The notes beneath the pieces are model-generated. The model was not told the origin of the DNA. It did no database searches and was given only the letters and a program-made list of their open reading frames with translations. The translations under genes were made by a program, and so were the position numbers. From contig VFZN01000008.1 in the NCBI GenBank assembly GCA_016871195.1, positions 1 through 57,500 of the forward strand: a stretch of DNA of 57,500 nt. Direction: 5' to 3'. Positions 29,602 to 37,479 of this stretch are shown piece by piece; the stretch's first letter is position 1; each line of letters starts with the position of its first letter. This DNA comes from Acidobacteriota bacterium. Its GTDB lineage: Bacteria > Acidobacteriota > Vicinamibacteria > Vicinamibacterales > UBA2999.

Positions 29602-32496
29602 ATGCCGCAGTATTCCCCGTCCCGAGCGGCCTCGACACTGGCGTGGTACGCCAGGCCGGCAACCTTGGTGGGCATGGCCGTCCTGCTGGCCGTCCTGGGA
29701 ATGGCGAATGTGCTGACGCGTGCCTGGGTGCATGACGTCGAAGATGGCGTGTTCTGGGACGACCGCCCGGCAGGGGTCACCGTCATCGATGTCGATCCGG
29801 CCGGCCCGGCGGCCCGTGCTGGTTTACGGCCGGGCGATGTGCTGCTGGCGGTCGACCAGCAGCCCGTGACGTCGAAGGCCGGTGTGCTGACGCGGATGCA
29901 GCAGTCGCAACCCGGCGAGCGACACCACTACACCGTGGCGCGGCTGGGGACCCACGTCGTCACCGACGTGCAGTGGGCGACGCTGCCCAATACCGCCGGT
30001 CCGATGTACTTCCTGCTGGCCAGTGTCGGCCTGCTCGCGCTGCTCATCGGTACCACCGTGCAGGGCCGCCGTCCGCGTGACCCGGCCACGCGGCACTTTT
30101 TCTGGCTGTGCGTGGCGTGCTTCGGGGTCCTCACATTTTCGTTCAGCGGCCGGCTCGATCTTCTTGACGGGTTCTTCTACGGCGCCGATGCGCTGGCCTG
30201 GCTGCTGCTGCCGCCGGCATTGCTCCACTTCGTCTGGGTCTTCCCGGAGCGTGCATCAGCACGTCAGGCACCGGCGACCACGGCACTGACGCTGGCGTGC
30301 TACGCGCCGGCCGTGGTCCTCGGCCTGCTACGCCTCGGGTTGCTGGTAGCGGGCACCTGGCAGGCTCCCATCGTGCTCGAGGGCCTGCGCTGGCTCGATC
30401 GGTGCGATATGGCGATGGCGGTGGTCTATCTGGCGGTTGCGGCCGTCGTGCTGTGGCGCGCAGAGCATCACATGGCCAGTCCCGTGGCCCGACGCCAGCG
30501 ACAGTGGATGTTGATCGGCACGCTGCTGGCCGCCGTGCCCTTCGGCCTGGGTTACGGCCTGCCGCTGGTCCTCGGCATCGAGCCGCCACGGGTGATGGCA
30601 CTAACGGCCCTGCTGCTCGGCATGCTTCCCGTGGCCACGGCGGCGGCGCTGGTGCATTACCGGCTCGCAGACATCGAGGTGCTGCTCAAGCGGGCGCTGG
30701 TGCTGCTGGCCGTGGCGGCCGCAGGCCTCGGCATCTTCCTTGCGCTGCTGCGTGCCGCAGGGCCCTCCGGGTTTGACAGCGAATTCGATCAGCGTTGGAC
30801 CATCGCCTTTCTGGCCACGCTGGTGCTCCTGCTGCTGGCCCGACCGGTCACCGAGGGTCTGCAGCAGGCCGTCGATCGTGCGTTCTACCGGGGCCGGTAC
30901 GATCACCGCCGTGCACTCGTCTCGTTCGCGCGCGACCTGGCAGCTGATCTGGATGTCGAGCGCCTGGCCACGCGGCTGACCGATCGCGTCATCCGCACGC
31001 TTGAGGTCGACAGCATGGCCGTTCTGCTGGTCGATCCCGAAGCGGGTGTGCGCCGCGTGCCTGGTCAGGGCCACATGGCAGACCTGCCGGCACTCGCCCC
31101 TGGCGACGCGCTGCTCCAGCGGCTCGAGTCCGGGCAGGTGGTGCGACCCGACGACCAGGCCCTCTCCAGCAGCATCGACGCGCACATCCTCGACGCCTGG
31201 CGGCAGGCCGGCGTCTCGGTCATCGTCCCGTGCCGTGCCGGCCGCGTGCTCGTCGGACTGCTCGTGCTGGGCTGGCGTCCCGCCCACGAGGCCGTCACCA
31301 GCGAGGATGTCCGCCTGCTCATGGCCGTGGCCAGCCAGATCGCCGTCGCCATGCAGAACGGGCGGCTGTTCGGGCAACTGCAGCGCAAGGCGCTCGAACT
31401 CGACCGGCTGCATGCCTTCAACGAAGACATTCTCGAATCGCTGGAACACGGACTGATCGTGACCGATGGCGACGGGCGCGTCACCCGATGGAACCGGGCC
31501 ATGGTGGCGCTCTACGGCGTTACGGCCGTCGAGGCCGTCGGACAGCCGCTCAGCGTCACGGCCGAACCGTCGCTGCTGGCACTGGTCGAACAACTGCGCG
31601 CCAGGCCGGAACCAACGGCCGTCACGCTGCGCGCCACGATTCAGCGACGAACGTCAGACACGACGTCCAGCACCCGGCGTGTGAACATTACCCGCCTGCC
31701 CGTGCAGCGCCCGGACGGGGGCACGGCCGACGGCGACATGTTCATCGTCGAAGACCTCACGCACCGGACGCAACTCGAAGAGCAATTGCGGCTGTCCGAG
31801 AAGATGGCATCGCTCGGCGTGCTGGCCGCCGGCGTGGCACATGAGGTCAATACGCCGCTCACAGGCATCTCGAGTTACACGCAGCTGCTGATGGAACACG
31901 TACCGGATGGCAGCCCCGAGCGGCGCATGCTCGAGAAGATTGAAACACAGGCCTTTCGCGCCGCCCGCATTGTGAATGGCCTGCTGCACCTGTCCCGGTC
32001 TGCACCCGTCGACGAAGCCGAGCGCCGCACGGTCGACCTCAACGCTGTTGTCGGTGACGTGACAGCCCTGCTCGAACCGCAGCTTGAGAAGGCCCGTATT
32101 CGCGTCAGGAGCGACCTGCAGCCGGGTACTCTGCCCGTCCTGGGCTTCGAATCGAAACTGCAGCAGGTCTTCCTCAACCTCTTCATCAATGCGCGCGATG
32201 CCATGCCTCGCGGCGGCTGGCTGTCGGTGACCACTCGCGGCGAAGGCGCCGACGCGGTAGTCGAGGTCGCCGATACCGGCACCGGTATTTCACCCGATGT
32301 GCTCGAGCGCATCTACGATCCGTTCTTCACCACCAAGCCGATGGGGCAGGGGACGGGACTCGGGTTGGCCATCACCTACGGCATCGTGCGTGAACACGAC
32401 GCCGCCATCCAGTGCCAGAGCGCACCGGGGCAGGGCACGCGGTTCACCGTGCGCTTTAGCCAGGCCGGGCGCCGCGACCACCCGGCGGCCGTCTGA
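29602..32496 (+). CDS. PDZ / multi-TM / GAF / PAS sensor histidine kinase
   Basis: A 964-residue membrane kinase. TM1 at about 20-40; a PDZ domain at about 55-128 (VIDVDPAGPAARAGLRPGDVLLAVDQQPV), which by topology should face the periplasm; about eight further TM helices from 135 to 415; GAF-like domain about 440-590; PAS about 603-720; HisKA with phospho-acceptor H747 in GVAHEVNTPLTGISSYTQ; HATPase with N box FLNLFINARDAM (N863), DTGTGIS (891) and GTGLGLAITYGI (917). All catalytic motifs are intact. Its gene is followed 2 bp later by an NtrC-type regulator, so they are almost surely cognate. The upstream barrel gene suggests the stimulus is at the envelope (inference). Confidence 0.9.
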   Translation: MPQYSPSRAASTLAWYARPATLVGMAVLLAVLGMANVLTRAWVHDVEDGVFWDDRPAGVTVIDVDPAGPAARAGLRPGDVLLAVDQQPVTSKAGVLTRMQQSQPGERHHYTVARLGTHVVTDVQWATLPNTAGPMYFLLASVGLLALLIGTTVQGRRPRDPATRHFFWLCVACFGVLTFSFSGRLDLLDGFFYGADALAWLLLPPALLHFVWVFPERASARQAPATTALTLACYAPAVVLGLLRLGLLVAGTWQAPIVLEGLRWLDRCDMAMAVVYLAVAAVVLWRAEHHMASPVARRQRQWMLIGTLLAAVPFGLGYGLPLVLGIEPPRVMALTALLLGMLPVATAAALVHYRLADIEVLLKRALVLLAVAAAGLGIFLALLRAAGPSGFDSEFDQRWTIAFLATLVLLLLARPVTEGLQQAVDRAFYRGRYDHRRALVSFARDLAADLDVERLATRLTDRVIRTLEVDSMAVLLVDPEAGVRRVPGQGHMADLPALAPGDALLQRLESGQVVRPDDQALSSSIDAHILDAWRQAGVSVIVPCRAGRVLVGLLVLGWRPAHEAVTSEDVRLLMAVASQIAVAMQNGRLFGQLQRKALELDRLHAFNEDILESLEHGLIVTDGDGRVTRWNRAMVALYGVTAVEAVGQPLSVTAEPSLLALVEQLRARPEPTAVTLRATIQRRTSDTTSSTRRVNITRLPVQRPDGGTADGDMFIVEDLTHRTQLEEQLRLSEKMASLGVLAAGVAHEVNTPLTGISSYTQLLMEHVPDGSPERRMLEKIETQAFRAARIVNGLLHLSRSAPVDEAERRTVDLNAVVGDVTALLEPQLEKARIRVRSDLQPGTLPVLGFESKLQQVFLNLFINARDAMPRGGWLSVTTRGEGADAVVEVADTGTGISPDVLERIYDPFFTTKPMGQGTGLGLAITYGIVREHDAAIQCQSAPGQGTRFTVRFSQAGRRDHPAAV

Positions 32497-32498
32497 GC

Positions 32499-33947
32499 GT
32501 GACCGGGGTGCTGCCTTCCCCTGCCACCGGGCGCGCGGTCCTCGTCATCGACGATGAAGAGGTGATGCGTGATGTGCTGCAGACCCTGCTGCAGCGGGCC
32601 GGCTACGCGGTGCAGGTCGCTGCCGGAGGGGCGGAGGGCCTCGCGCTGGCGCGCAGACGTCCGTTCGACGCTGTCATCGTCGACGTGATGATGTCGGACA
32701 TGGACGGCGTGCAGGTGCTCGAAGCCCTTCGGGATGACGATGAGAGCCTGCCGGTCTTGGTCATCACGGCCTATGCCTCGATGGATACGGCCGTGCGTGC
32801 CATGCAGCGTGGTGCCTTCGACTACATCACCAAGCCGTTCAAGCATGAAGACGTCCTGACAATTCTCGGCCATGCCATCGAGCAGCGGCGCCTACGCGAG
32901 GAGAACCGGCACCTCCGTGCTGAGGGAGCCCGCGGCCTCGATACGCTGTCGGCCATCGTGGGCCGCAGCCCACGGATGCTGCAGGTGTTCAAGCTCATTG
33001 CGCAGGCCGCAGCCAGCCGTGCGACCGTGTTGATTACGGGCGAGAGCGGCACAGGCAAGGAACTGGTCGCGCGGGCCCTGCACGTCAACTCGCCCCGGGC
33101 CGACCGGGCGTTTGTGCCGGTCAACTCCGGCAACCTGCCGCCCGACCTTCTCGAGTCGACGCTCTTCGGCCACGTGAAGGGCGCCTTTACCGGCGCGATC
33201 GCGCCCAAGAAGGGGCTCTTCGATCTGGCAGACCAGGGCACGATCTTTTTCGACGAGATTGGCAACATACCCGTCGAGACACAGGCCAAGCTGCTGCGCG
33301 TGATGCAGGAGCGCGAATTCATGCGCCTCGGGGGCATCGACACCATCCGCGTCGACGTGCGCATCATCGCCGCCACCAATGTGCACCTGAAGGGCGAGAT
33401 GGAGGCCGGACGATTCAGGGAAGACCTCTACTATCGCCTGCAGGTCATCACCATCGAGCTGCCTCCTCTGCGCAGCCGCACGGAAGACATCCCTCTGCTC
33501 GTCCATCACTTTCTCGACAAGTACGGCCATGAGAACGGACGCACCGGCATGTCGATCACCTCTGAGGCGATCGAACTGCTGGTGACCTATGCGTGGCCGG
33601 GCAACGTGCGCGAGCTTGAGAATGTGATCGAGCGCGCCGTGGTGCTCAGTGCCGGCCCGGTGGTGACCGCTGACCGGCTGCCAGAGTCGGTGAAAGGCGT
33701 CTCGGCCAGTCCGGCGGGACAACGGGTGGCGCTGCCGCCCGACGGCATCTCCCTTCGGGCAGAAGTGGATGCCTACGAGCGGCAGTGGATCGAAGCGGCC
33801 CTCGCGGCAGCCGATGGCGTGCAGAAGCGCGCGGCCGAACTGCTGCGCGTCAGGCCGACCACGCTCAATGAAATGCTCAAGCGTCACGGTATGCGTGACG
33901 CAGCGAGGCGTGCCGACGCGGCAGACGATCCGTCGGCTACCGGGTGA
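32499..33947 (+). CDS. Sigma-54-dependent response regulator (NtrC family)
   Basis: A 482-residue enhancer-binding protein. Receiver domain 13-128 with acidic pocket D18/D19, phospho-acceptor D62 (VIVDVMMSDMDG) and K112 (YITKPF); AAA+ domain about 150-375 with Walker A GESGTGKE (181), the sigma54-contacting GAFTGA loop (228-233) and Walker B TIFFDEI; Fis-type helix-turn-helix at the C-terminus (VQKRAAELLRVRPTTLNEMLKRHGM). It should activate sigma54 promoters when phosphorylated by the adjacent kinase. The start is GTG 32499, two bases past the kinase stop. The gene's end overlaps the converging glycosyltransferase gene by 11 bp. No clear -24/-12 promoter was found nearby, so its targets are unknown. 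Confidence 0.93.
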   Translation: MTGVLPSPATGRAVLVIDDEEVMRDVLQTLLQRAGYAVQVAAGGAEGLALARRRPFDAVIVDVMMSDMDGVQVLEALRDDDESLPVLVITAYASMDTAVRAMQRGAFDYITKPFKHEDVLTILGHAIEQRRLREENRHLRAEGARGLDTLSAIVGRSPRMLQVFKLIAQAAASRATVLITGESGTGKELVARALHVNSPRADRAFVPVNSGNLPPDLLESTLFGHVKGAFTGAIAPKKGLFDLADQGTIFFDEIGNIPVETQAKLLRVMQEREFMRLGGIDTIRVDVRIIAATNVHLKGEMEAGRFREDLYYRLQVITIELPPLRSRTEDIPLLVHHFLDKYGHENGRTGMSITSEAIELLVTYAWPGNVRELENVIERAVVLSAGPVVTADRLPESVKGVSASPAGQRVALPPDGISLRAEVDAYERQWIEAALAAADGVQKRAAELLRVRPTTLNEMLKRHGMRDAARRADAADDPSATG

Positions 33948-35175
33948 CGGCGGTCAGCAGGCGATCGTACTTCTGCATGATGACGTCCCACCGATAGTGG
34001 CGGCGGACATATTCCTTGCCGTTCCGTCCCATGCGTTCCCTCAGACGGTCGTCGCCCAGCAGCAGCCGTGTGCACTCGATGAATTCGTCGCGATCCTGAT
34101 AGAAGAGTCCCGCATTGCCCTTGAGGCAGTGGTCGACCAGGACCTCGGCCCGTGCGTTGCACAGCACCGGGGTACCGACGGCCATCGCTTCGAGGGCCAA
34201 CAGCGAAAGACTTTCGAACGGCGAGGGCACAACGACGACAGTCGCGGCTTCGAGGGCCTGCAGCCGTTCCCGCTCAGACAGCAAGCCGGCAAACCGCACC
34301 CAGGGCACCTCGGGCAGCTGCATCAGCTTGACGCCCATCAGCGCCAGCTCGGCCTCGCCGCCCTGCTCCTTGTATGACGTGAAGTACTCGATCAACTCCT
34401 CGCAGCCCTTGCCGGCGTCGATGCGGCCGCCATACAGCAGGAACTGGCCATCGAGGCGGTGACGGCGCCGGAACATGGCGCCGCGCACGCGCAGGTGCGG
34501 CGGCAGCGCCTTGTGAGCTTCCTCCTCGTCTTCGGGCTCTTCCTGCGGCAGCAGCGGTTCATCCTGCAGCAGGTCCACGCCGCAGCCCACCGTCTCCTCG
34601 GCGACCAGCCGCATCGGGAAGGTTGTCTTCAGGAAGTTCCGCTCGGAATCGGTGTTGAAGGCCACGGCACGCGCGTGACCGAACACTTCGCGGAAAATAC
34701 CCAGATGAATAGCCGGTTCGTCGTGTGCCGTAGGCACGAGGATGCTGCGTGAGGGATCGATGCCGAGGCCATGCACCGTCGGGGCATAAAGGTAGGTGAA
34801 GAAGATCACCGCGTCGTAGTCGCGATGCCGCTTCTGCAGGAACTCGAGCAGTGCCGGCGACCATGGGCCCTGCTCCTCGATCCAGCGCAGCTCGTCTGCC
34901 CGCGAATGGTCATGGTTGAAAATCCAGTCGGAGTAGCGGTTGAAGCTGTCAATGTCGCGCGTGCGCGCATTGGCAAACCGGCGGACCGTGACACCACGGA
35001 TGCGGTCGGTGCCCTCGGGATACTCGTTCTGCCATGTGATGTAGTCGCGCGCACAGGTGGTCAGTACTTCGACATCGTGGCGGACGGCAAGCCGCTCGGC
35101 AATGAGCCGGCAGTGATACTCGGACCCGCCCAGAATCTCTGCGCCGTAGCGCTGAACAACGAATGCAATTTTCAC
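33937..35175 (-). CDS. Glycosyltransferase, GT4-like (type A, second copy)
   Basis: A 412-residue retaining glycosyltransferase of GT-B fold. N-terminus MKIAFVVQRYGAEILGGSEYH contains the acceptor-side glycine loop; the C-terminal half has LLYGGRIDAGKGCEELIEYF and the donor-binding EX7E-like PSPFESLSLLALEAMAVGTPVL. It is clearly paralogous to the N-terminal 390 residues of the gene at 37476-39281 (both share ITTCASDYITW-like and VPTA-like segments). It contains an acidic insertion (EEPEDEEEAHK, about residue 215-225) not in the paralogue. Its GTG overlaps the preceding gene's stop (GTGA). Sugar donor and acceptor are unknown; last gene of the surface-glycan operon. Confidence 0.88.
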   Translation of the reverse strand: MKIAFVVQRYGAEILGGSEYHCRLIAERLAVRHDVEVLTTCARDYITWQNEYPEGTDRIRGVTVRRFANARTRDIDSFNRYSDWIFNHDHSRADELRWIEEQGPWSPALLEFLQKRHRDYDAVIFFTYLYAPTVHGLGIDPSRSILVPTAHDEPAIHLGIFREVFGHARAVAFNTDSERNFLKTTFPMRLVAEETVGCGVDLLQDEPLLPQEEPEDEEEAHKALPPHLRVRGAMFRRRHRLDGQFLLYGGRIDAGKGCEELIEYFTSYKEQGGEAELALMGVKLMQLPEVPWVRFAGLLSERERLQALEAATVVVVPSPFESLSLLALEAMAVGTPVLCNARAEVLVDHCLKGNAGLFYQDRDEFIECTRLLLGDDRLRERMGRNGKEYVRRHYRWDVIMQKYDRLLTAVTR

Positions 35176-36263
35176 AGAGTTGACTCCGTGGCCCGTTGCG
35201 GACCCATCGTGGCCAGCAACTGCTGCAGCTCGCGCCTGATCCGCGCGTCGCCGAAATCGAGCAGCCGTTGCCGTTGCCGTGCAATCACGCGCCGCCGCAG
35301 GTCGCCGTTGTAGACCAGCTCACCCAGCAGTTCGGCGGCATATTCCATGTCCTTGGGTTCGAACAGCACGCCCGCGCCTCCGAGGGTATCGGGCACGGCT
35401 GTCGATGCGTAGGCCATCACCGGTACGTCGGCGGCCATGGCCTCGAGCAGTGGCACGCAAAAGCCTTCGTGCTCCGACAGCGACAGGTAGACATCCGCTG
35501 CCCGATAGTACGCCGCGAGGTCGTCATCGTCGACCGGGCCGGTGAACAGGAACCGTTCCGGCGGCATGTCGAACTCCTTGATGAGGGCGCGCACCATGTT
35601 GTAGTAGCGCGGCATGCCATCCGTGCGGCCGACGAAGATGAAGCGATAGTGCAGGTCGACATACCGCTTGTAGGTCTCGGCCAGTCGAATGTGGTCTTCA
35701 ATCTTCTTATTCGGCGCGATGCGTCCCACAAACAGAAAATTGTGCAGCCCGTCATTCAGGAGCACATCGAGTGCTGGCCGCGGCGATGCGTGCGTGATGC
35801 GGGTGGTGTTGATGGCGATGGGGAAGATCCCGGTGTCCCGGAAGCCCATATCCTCGAGTTCGCAGCGGTTGAATTCGGAATCGCCCAGAGCCAGTTCGAC
35901 ATGTCCGGCCAGCGAGCGCACGTCATCCCGGCTGAGCAGCGAGAGGCGGAAGACCTCGGCATCGAACGGTGCAAAAAAATGGGCGGGCGTGACATTGTGA
36001 TACTGCAGCACGCGACCACCGGGCAGCGCGGCAAACGCCCGCGTCATGGGCGAGACCAGGGCAAAGTGAAAGATCGTCACGTCGCCTGCGTGTGCCGCAG
36101 GTTCGCTGAACGGGCGAACGTCGCCACGCAGGTCATCGTCAATCGTCAGGGCGAACAGGTCGGCTTGGTGCCCCATGGTACGCAGCAGGTCACGTACGCG
36201 CCTGGCCGAGTCGCCGATGGCATCGCCCCGATGCGCCGCCGGCACCCACTGATTGACGATCAT
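35172..36263 (-). CDS. Glycosyltransferase, GT4-like (type B, second copy)
   Basis: A 363-residue GT-B glycosyltransferase. Visible are the N-terminal acceptor domain with LQYHNVTPAHFFAPFD, LALGDSEFNRCELEDMGF, and the donor domain with FLFVGRIAPNKKIEDHIRLAETY and LSEHEGFCVPLLEAMAADVPVMAY (catalytic EGFCVPLLE). It is a close relative of the adjacent gene at 36277. ATG 36263 (MIVNQW) was chosen because family-like sequence starts there; the frame runs 55 codons further upstream into the neighbouring gene but that part is arginine-rich shadow sequence. A 13-bp gap separates it from the upstream gene and a four-base overlap from the downstream one. Confidence 0.87.
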   Translation of the reverse strand: MIVNQWVPAAHRGDAIGDSARRVRDLLRTMGHQADLFALTIDDDLRGDVRPFSEPAAHAGDVTIFHFALVSPMTRAFAALPGGRVLQYHNVTPAHFFAPFDAEVFRLSLLSRDDVRSLAGHVELALGDSEFNRCELEDMGFRDTGIFPIAINTTRITHASPRPALDVLLNDGLHNFLFVGRIAPNKKIEDHIRLAETYKRYVDLHYRFIFVGRTDGMPRYYNMVRALIKEFDMPPERFLFTGPVDDDDLAAYYRAADVYLSLSEHEGFCVPLLEAMAADVPVMAYASTAVPDTLGGAGVLFEPKDMEYAAELLGELVYNGDLRRRVIARQRQRLLDFGDARIRRELQQLLATMGPQRATESTL

Positions 36264-36276
36264 GCGGCCCTGCCTG

Positions 36277-37479
36277 TCACCGGGGTGCCTTCTTCGGCAG
36301 CGCGAGATAGGCGGCCGGTCGATAGGGACGCAGTTCCTGGAGATGCACGGCCTCGTCGACCTGTTCCCAGAAATCAAACGCCACCGGGGGATGCGGACGC
36401 CGTGGGGCGTGGCGGATCTCGTCGACAAACCGCAGCAGCAGGCCGCCGAAGTCGCGCGCCATCAGCCGGGCCAGCGCGGCGTCCTGCGCGTCCACGATGC
36501 GTGAGGCCAGCGCATCGTTGGAGGCGATCTGGTCAATCAGGGCGGCCACCCGCATGGGATCCTTGTCGGTGTACAGCACACCCGCGCCGTCCATGGTGGA
36601 GGGAATCGCGGTCGCGGCATAGGCCAGCACGGGCACGCCCATGTGAAAGGACTCGACCAGCGGCACGCAGAATCCCTCGTGCTCACTGGCGCACAGAAAG
36701 ACGTCGGCCAGTTCGTAGTACGCCACCAGTTCGGCGTTGCTGACATGCCCGAGAAAGTGCACGTCGCAGACGCCGAGGGACGCCGTCATCGACAGCAGCA
36801 TCGACAGATAGCGCTCGAATCCTGAATGCGCGCCCACCAGCAGCAGGCGTGACCGCGGGTTGAAGTACGTCTTGTAGGCGTGAAAAAAGCGGATGACGTC
36901 CTCGATCTTCTTGTTGGGAATCACCCGGCCCACGAACATCACGTTCACCCAGCCATCGTCGAAGCTGCTGGCCTGCATGACGTCGGGGGCACTGTCGAGA
37001 TGCGAGAAGTCGGGCACCACCGGCAGCACATCCGTACGGGGAAACCCCAGCGCCTCGAGTTCCTGCCGGTTGTAGTCGGAATCGCCGAGTCCGAGGTCGC
37101 ACCGCCGGGCATACAGCCCGAGCTCGCGTCGACCCAGGTAGCAGAGTTCGACCAGCGGGGGATGCACGTCGATGAAGTACTCGGGCGGCGTGATGTTGTG
37201 GTAAATCAGCGCCATCCGATCAGGCAGGGCATACGCGATGCGCGATGCCTTGGACCCCAGCGAGAAATGGTGCAGCAGGATGTGGTCCGGATGGCTGGCA
37301 TCGGGCAGGTCGCGATAGTCGACGGTCAGCGATTCAAGCCTGGAGTCGGCGGTCTCGCAGAAAATTTCCGACTCGTAGCCCGCGGCCTGCAGCACGCGCC
37401 GGATGCCCAGCACCTCATTGCCGATCGCATCGCCATAGCCCAGCGTCGCCAGTACCTGATGCACTGCCGGTCGGCTCAT
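36277..37479 (-). CDS. Glycosyltransferase, GT4-like (type B, first copy)
   Basis: A 400-residue GT-B glycosyltransferase paralogous to the gene at 35172 (shared YHNITPPEYF, LGDSDYNRQELEALGFPRTDVLPVV, NVMFVGRVIPNKKIEDVIRFFHAYK and ASEHEGFCVPLVESFHMGVPVLAYAATAIP). The C-terminal 45 residues (DFGGLLLRFVDEIRHAPRRPHP onward) are absent from its paralogue. The ATG overlaps the stop of the upstream gene (ATGA), so it is translationally coupled. Likely adds a sugar to a lipid-linked or surface glycan; specificity cannot be read. Confidence 0.87.
   Translation of the reverse strand: MSRPAVHQVLATLGYGDAIGNEVLGIRRVLQAAGYESEIFCETADSRLESLTVDYRDLPDASHPDHILLHHFSLGSKASRIAYALPDRMALIYHNITPPEYFIDVHPPLVELCYLGRRELGLYARRCDLGLGDSDYNRQELEALGFPRTDVLPVVPDFSHLDSAPDVMQASSFDDGWVNVMFVGRVIPNKKIEDVIRFFHAYKTYFNPRSRLLLVGAHSGFERYLSMLLSMTASLGVCDVHFLGHVSNAELVAYYELADVFLCASEHEGFCVPLVESFHMGVPVLAYAATAIPSTMDGAGVLYTDKDPMRVAALIDQIASNDALASRIVDAQDAALARLMARDFGGLLLRFVDEIRHAPRRPHPPVAFDFWEQVDEAVHLQELRPYRPAAYLALPKKAPR

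Noticed and set aside
36264-36428. N-terminal extension of the type B glycosyltransferase frame
   Set aside because: Arginine-rich, not family-like, and overlaps the neighbouring gene on the same strand; the ATG at 36263 begins recognisable sequence.
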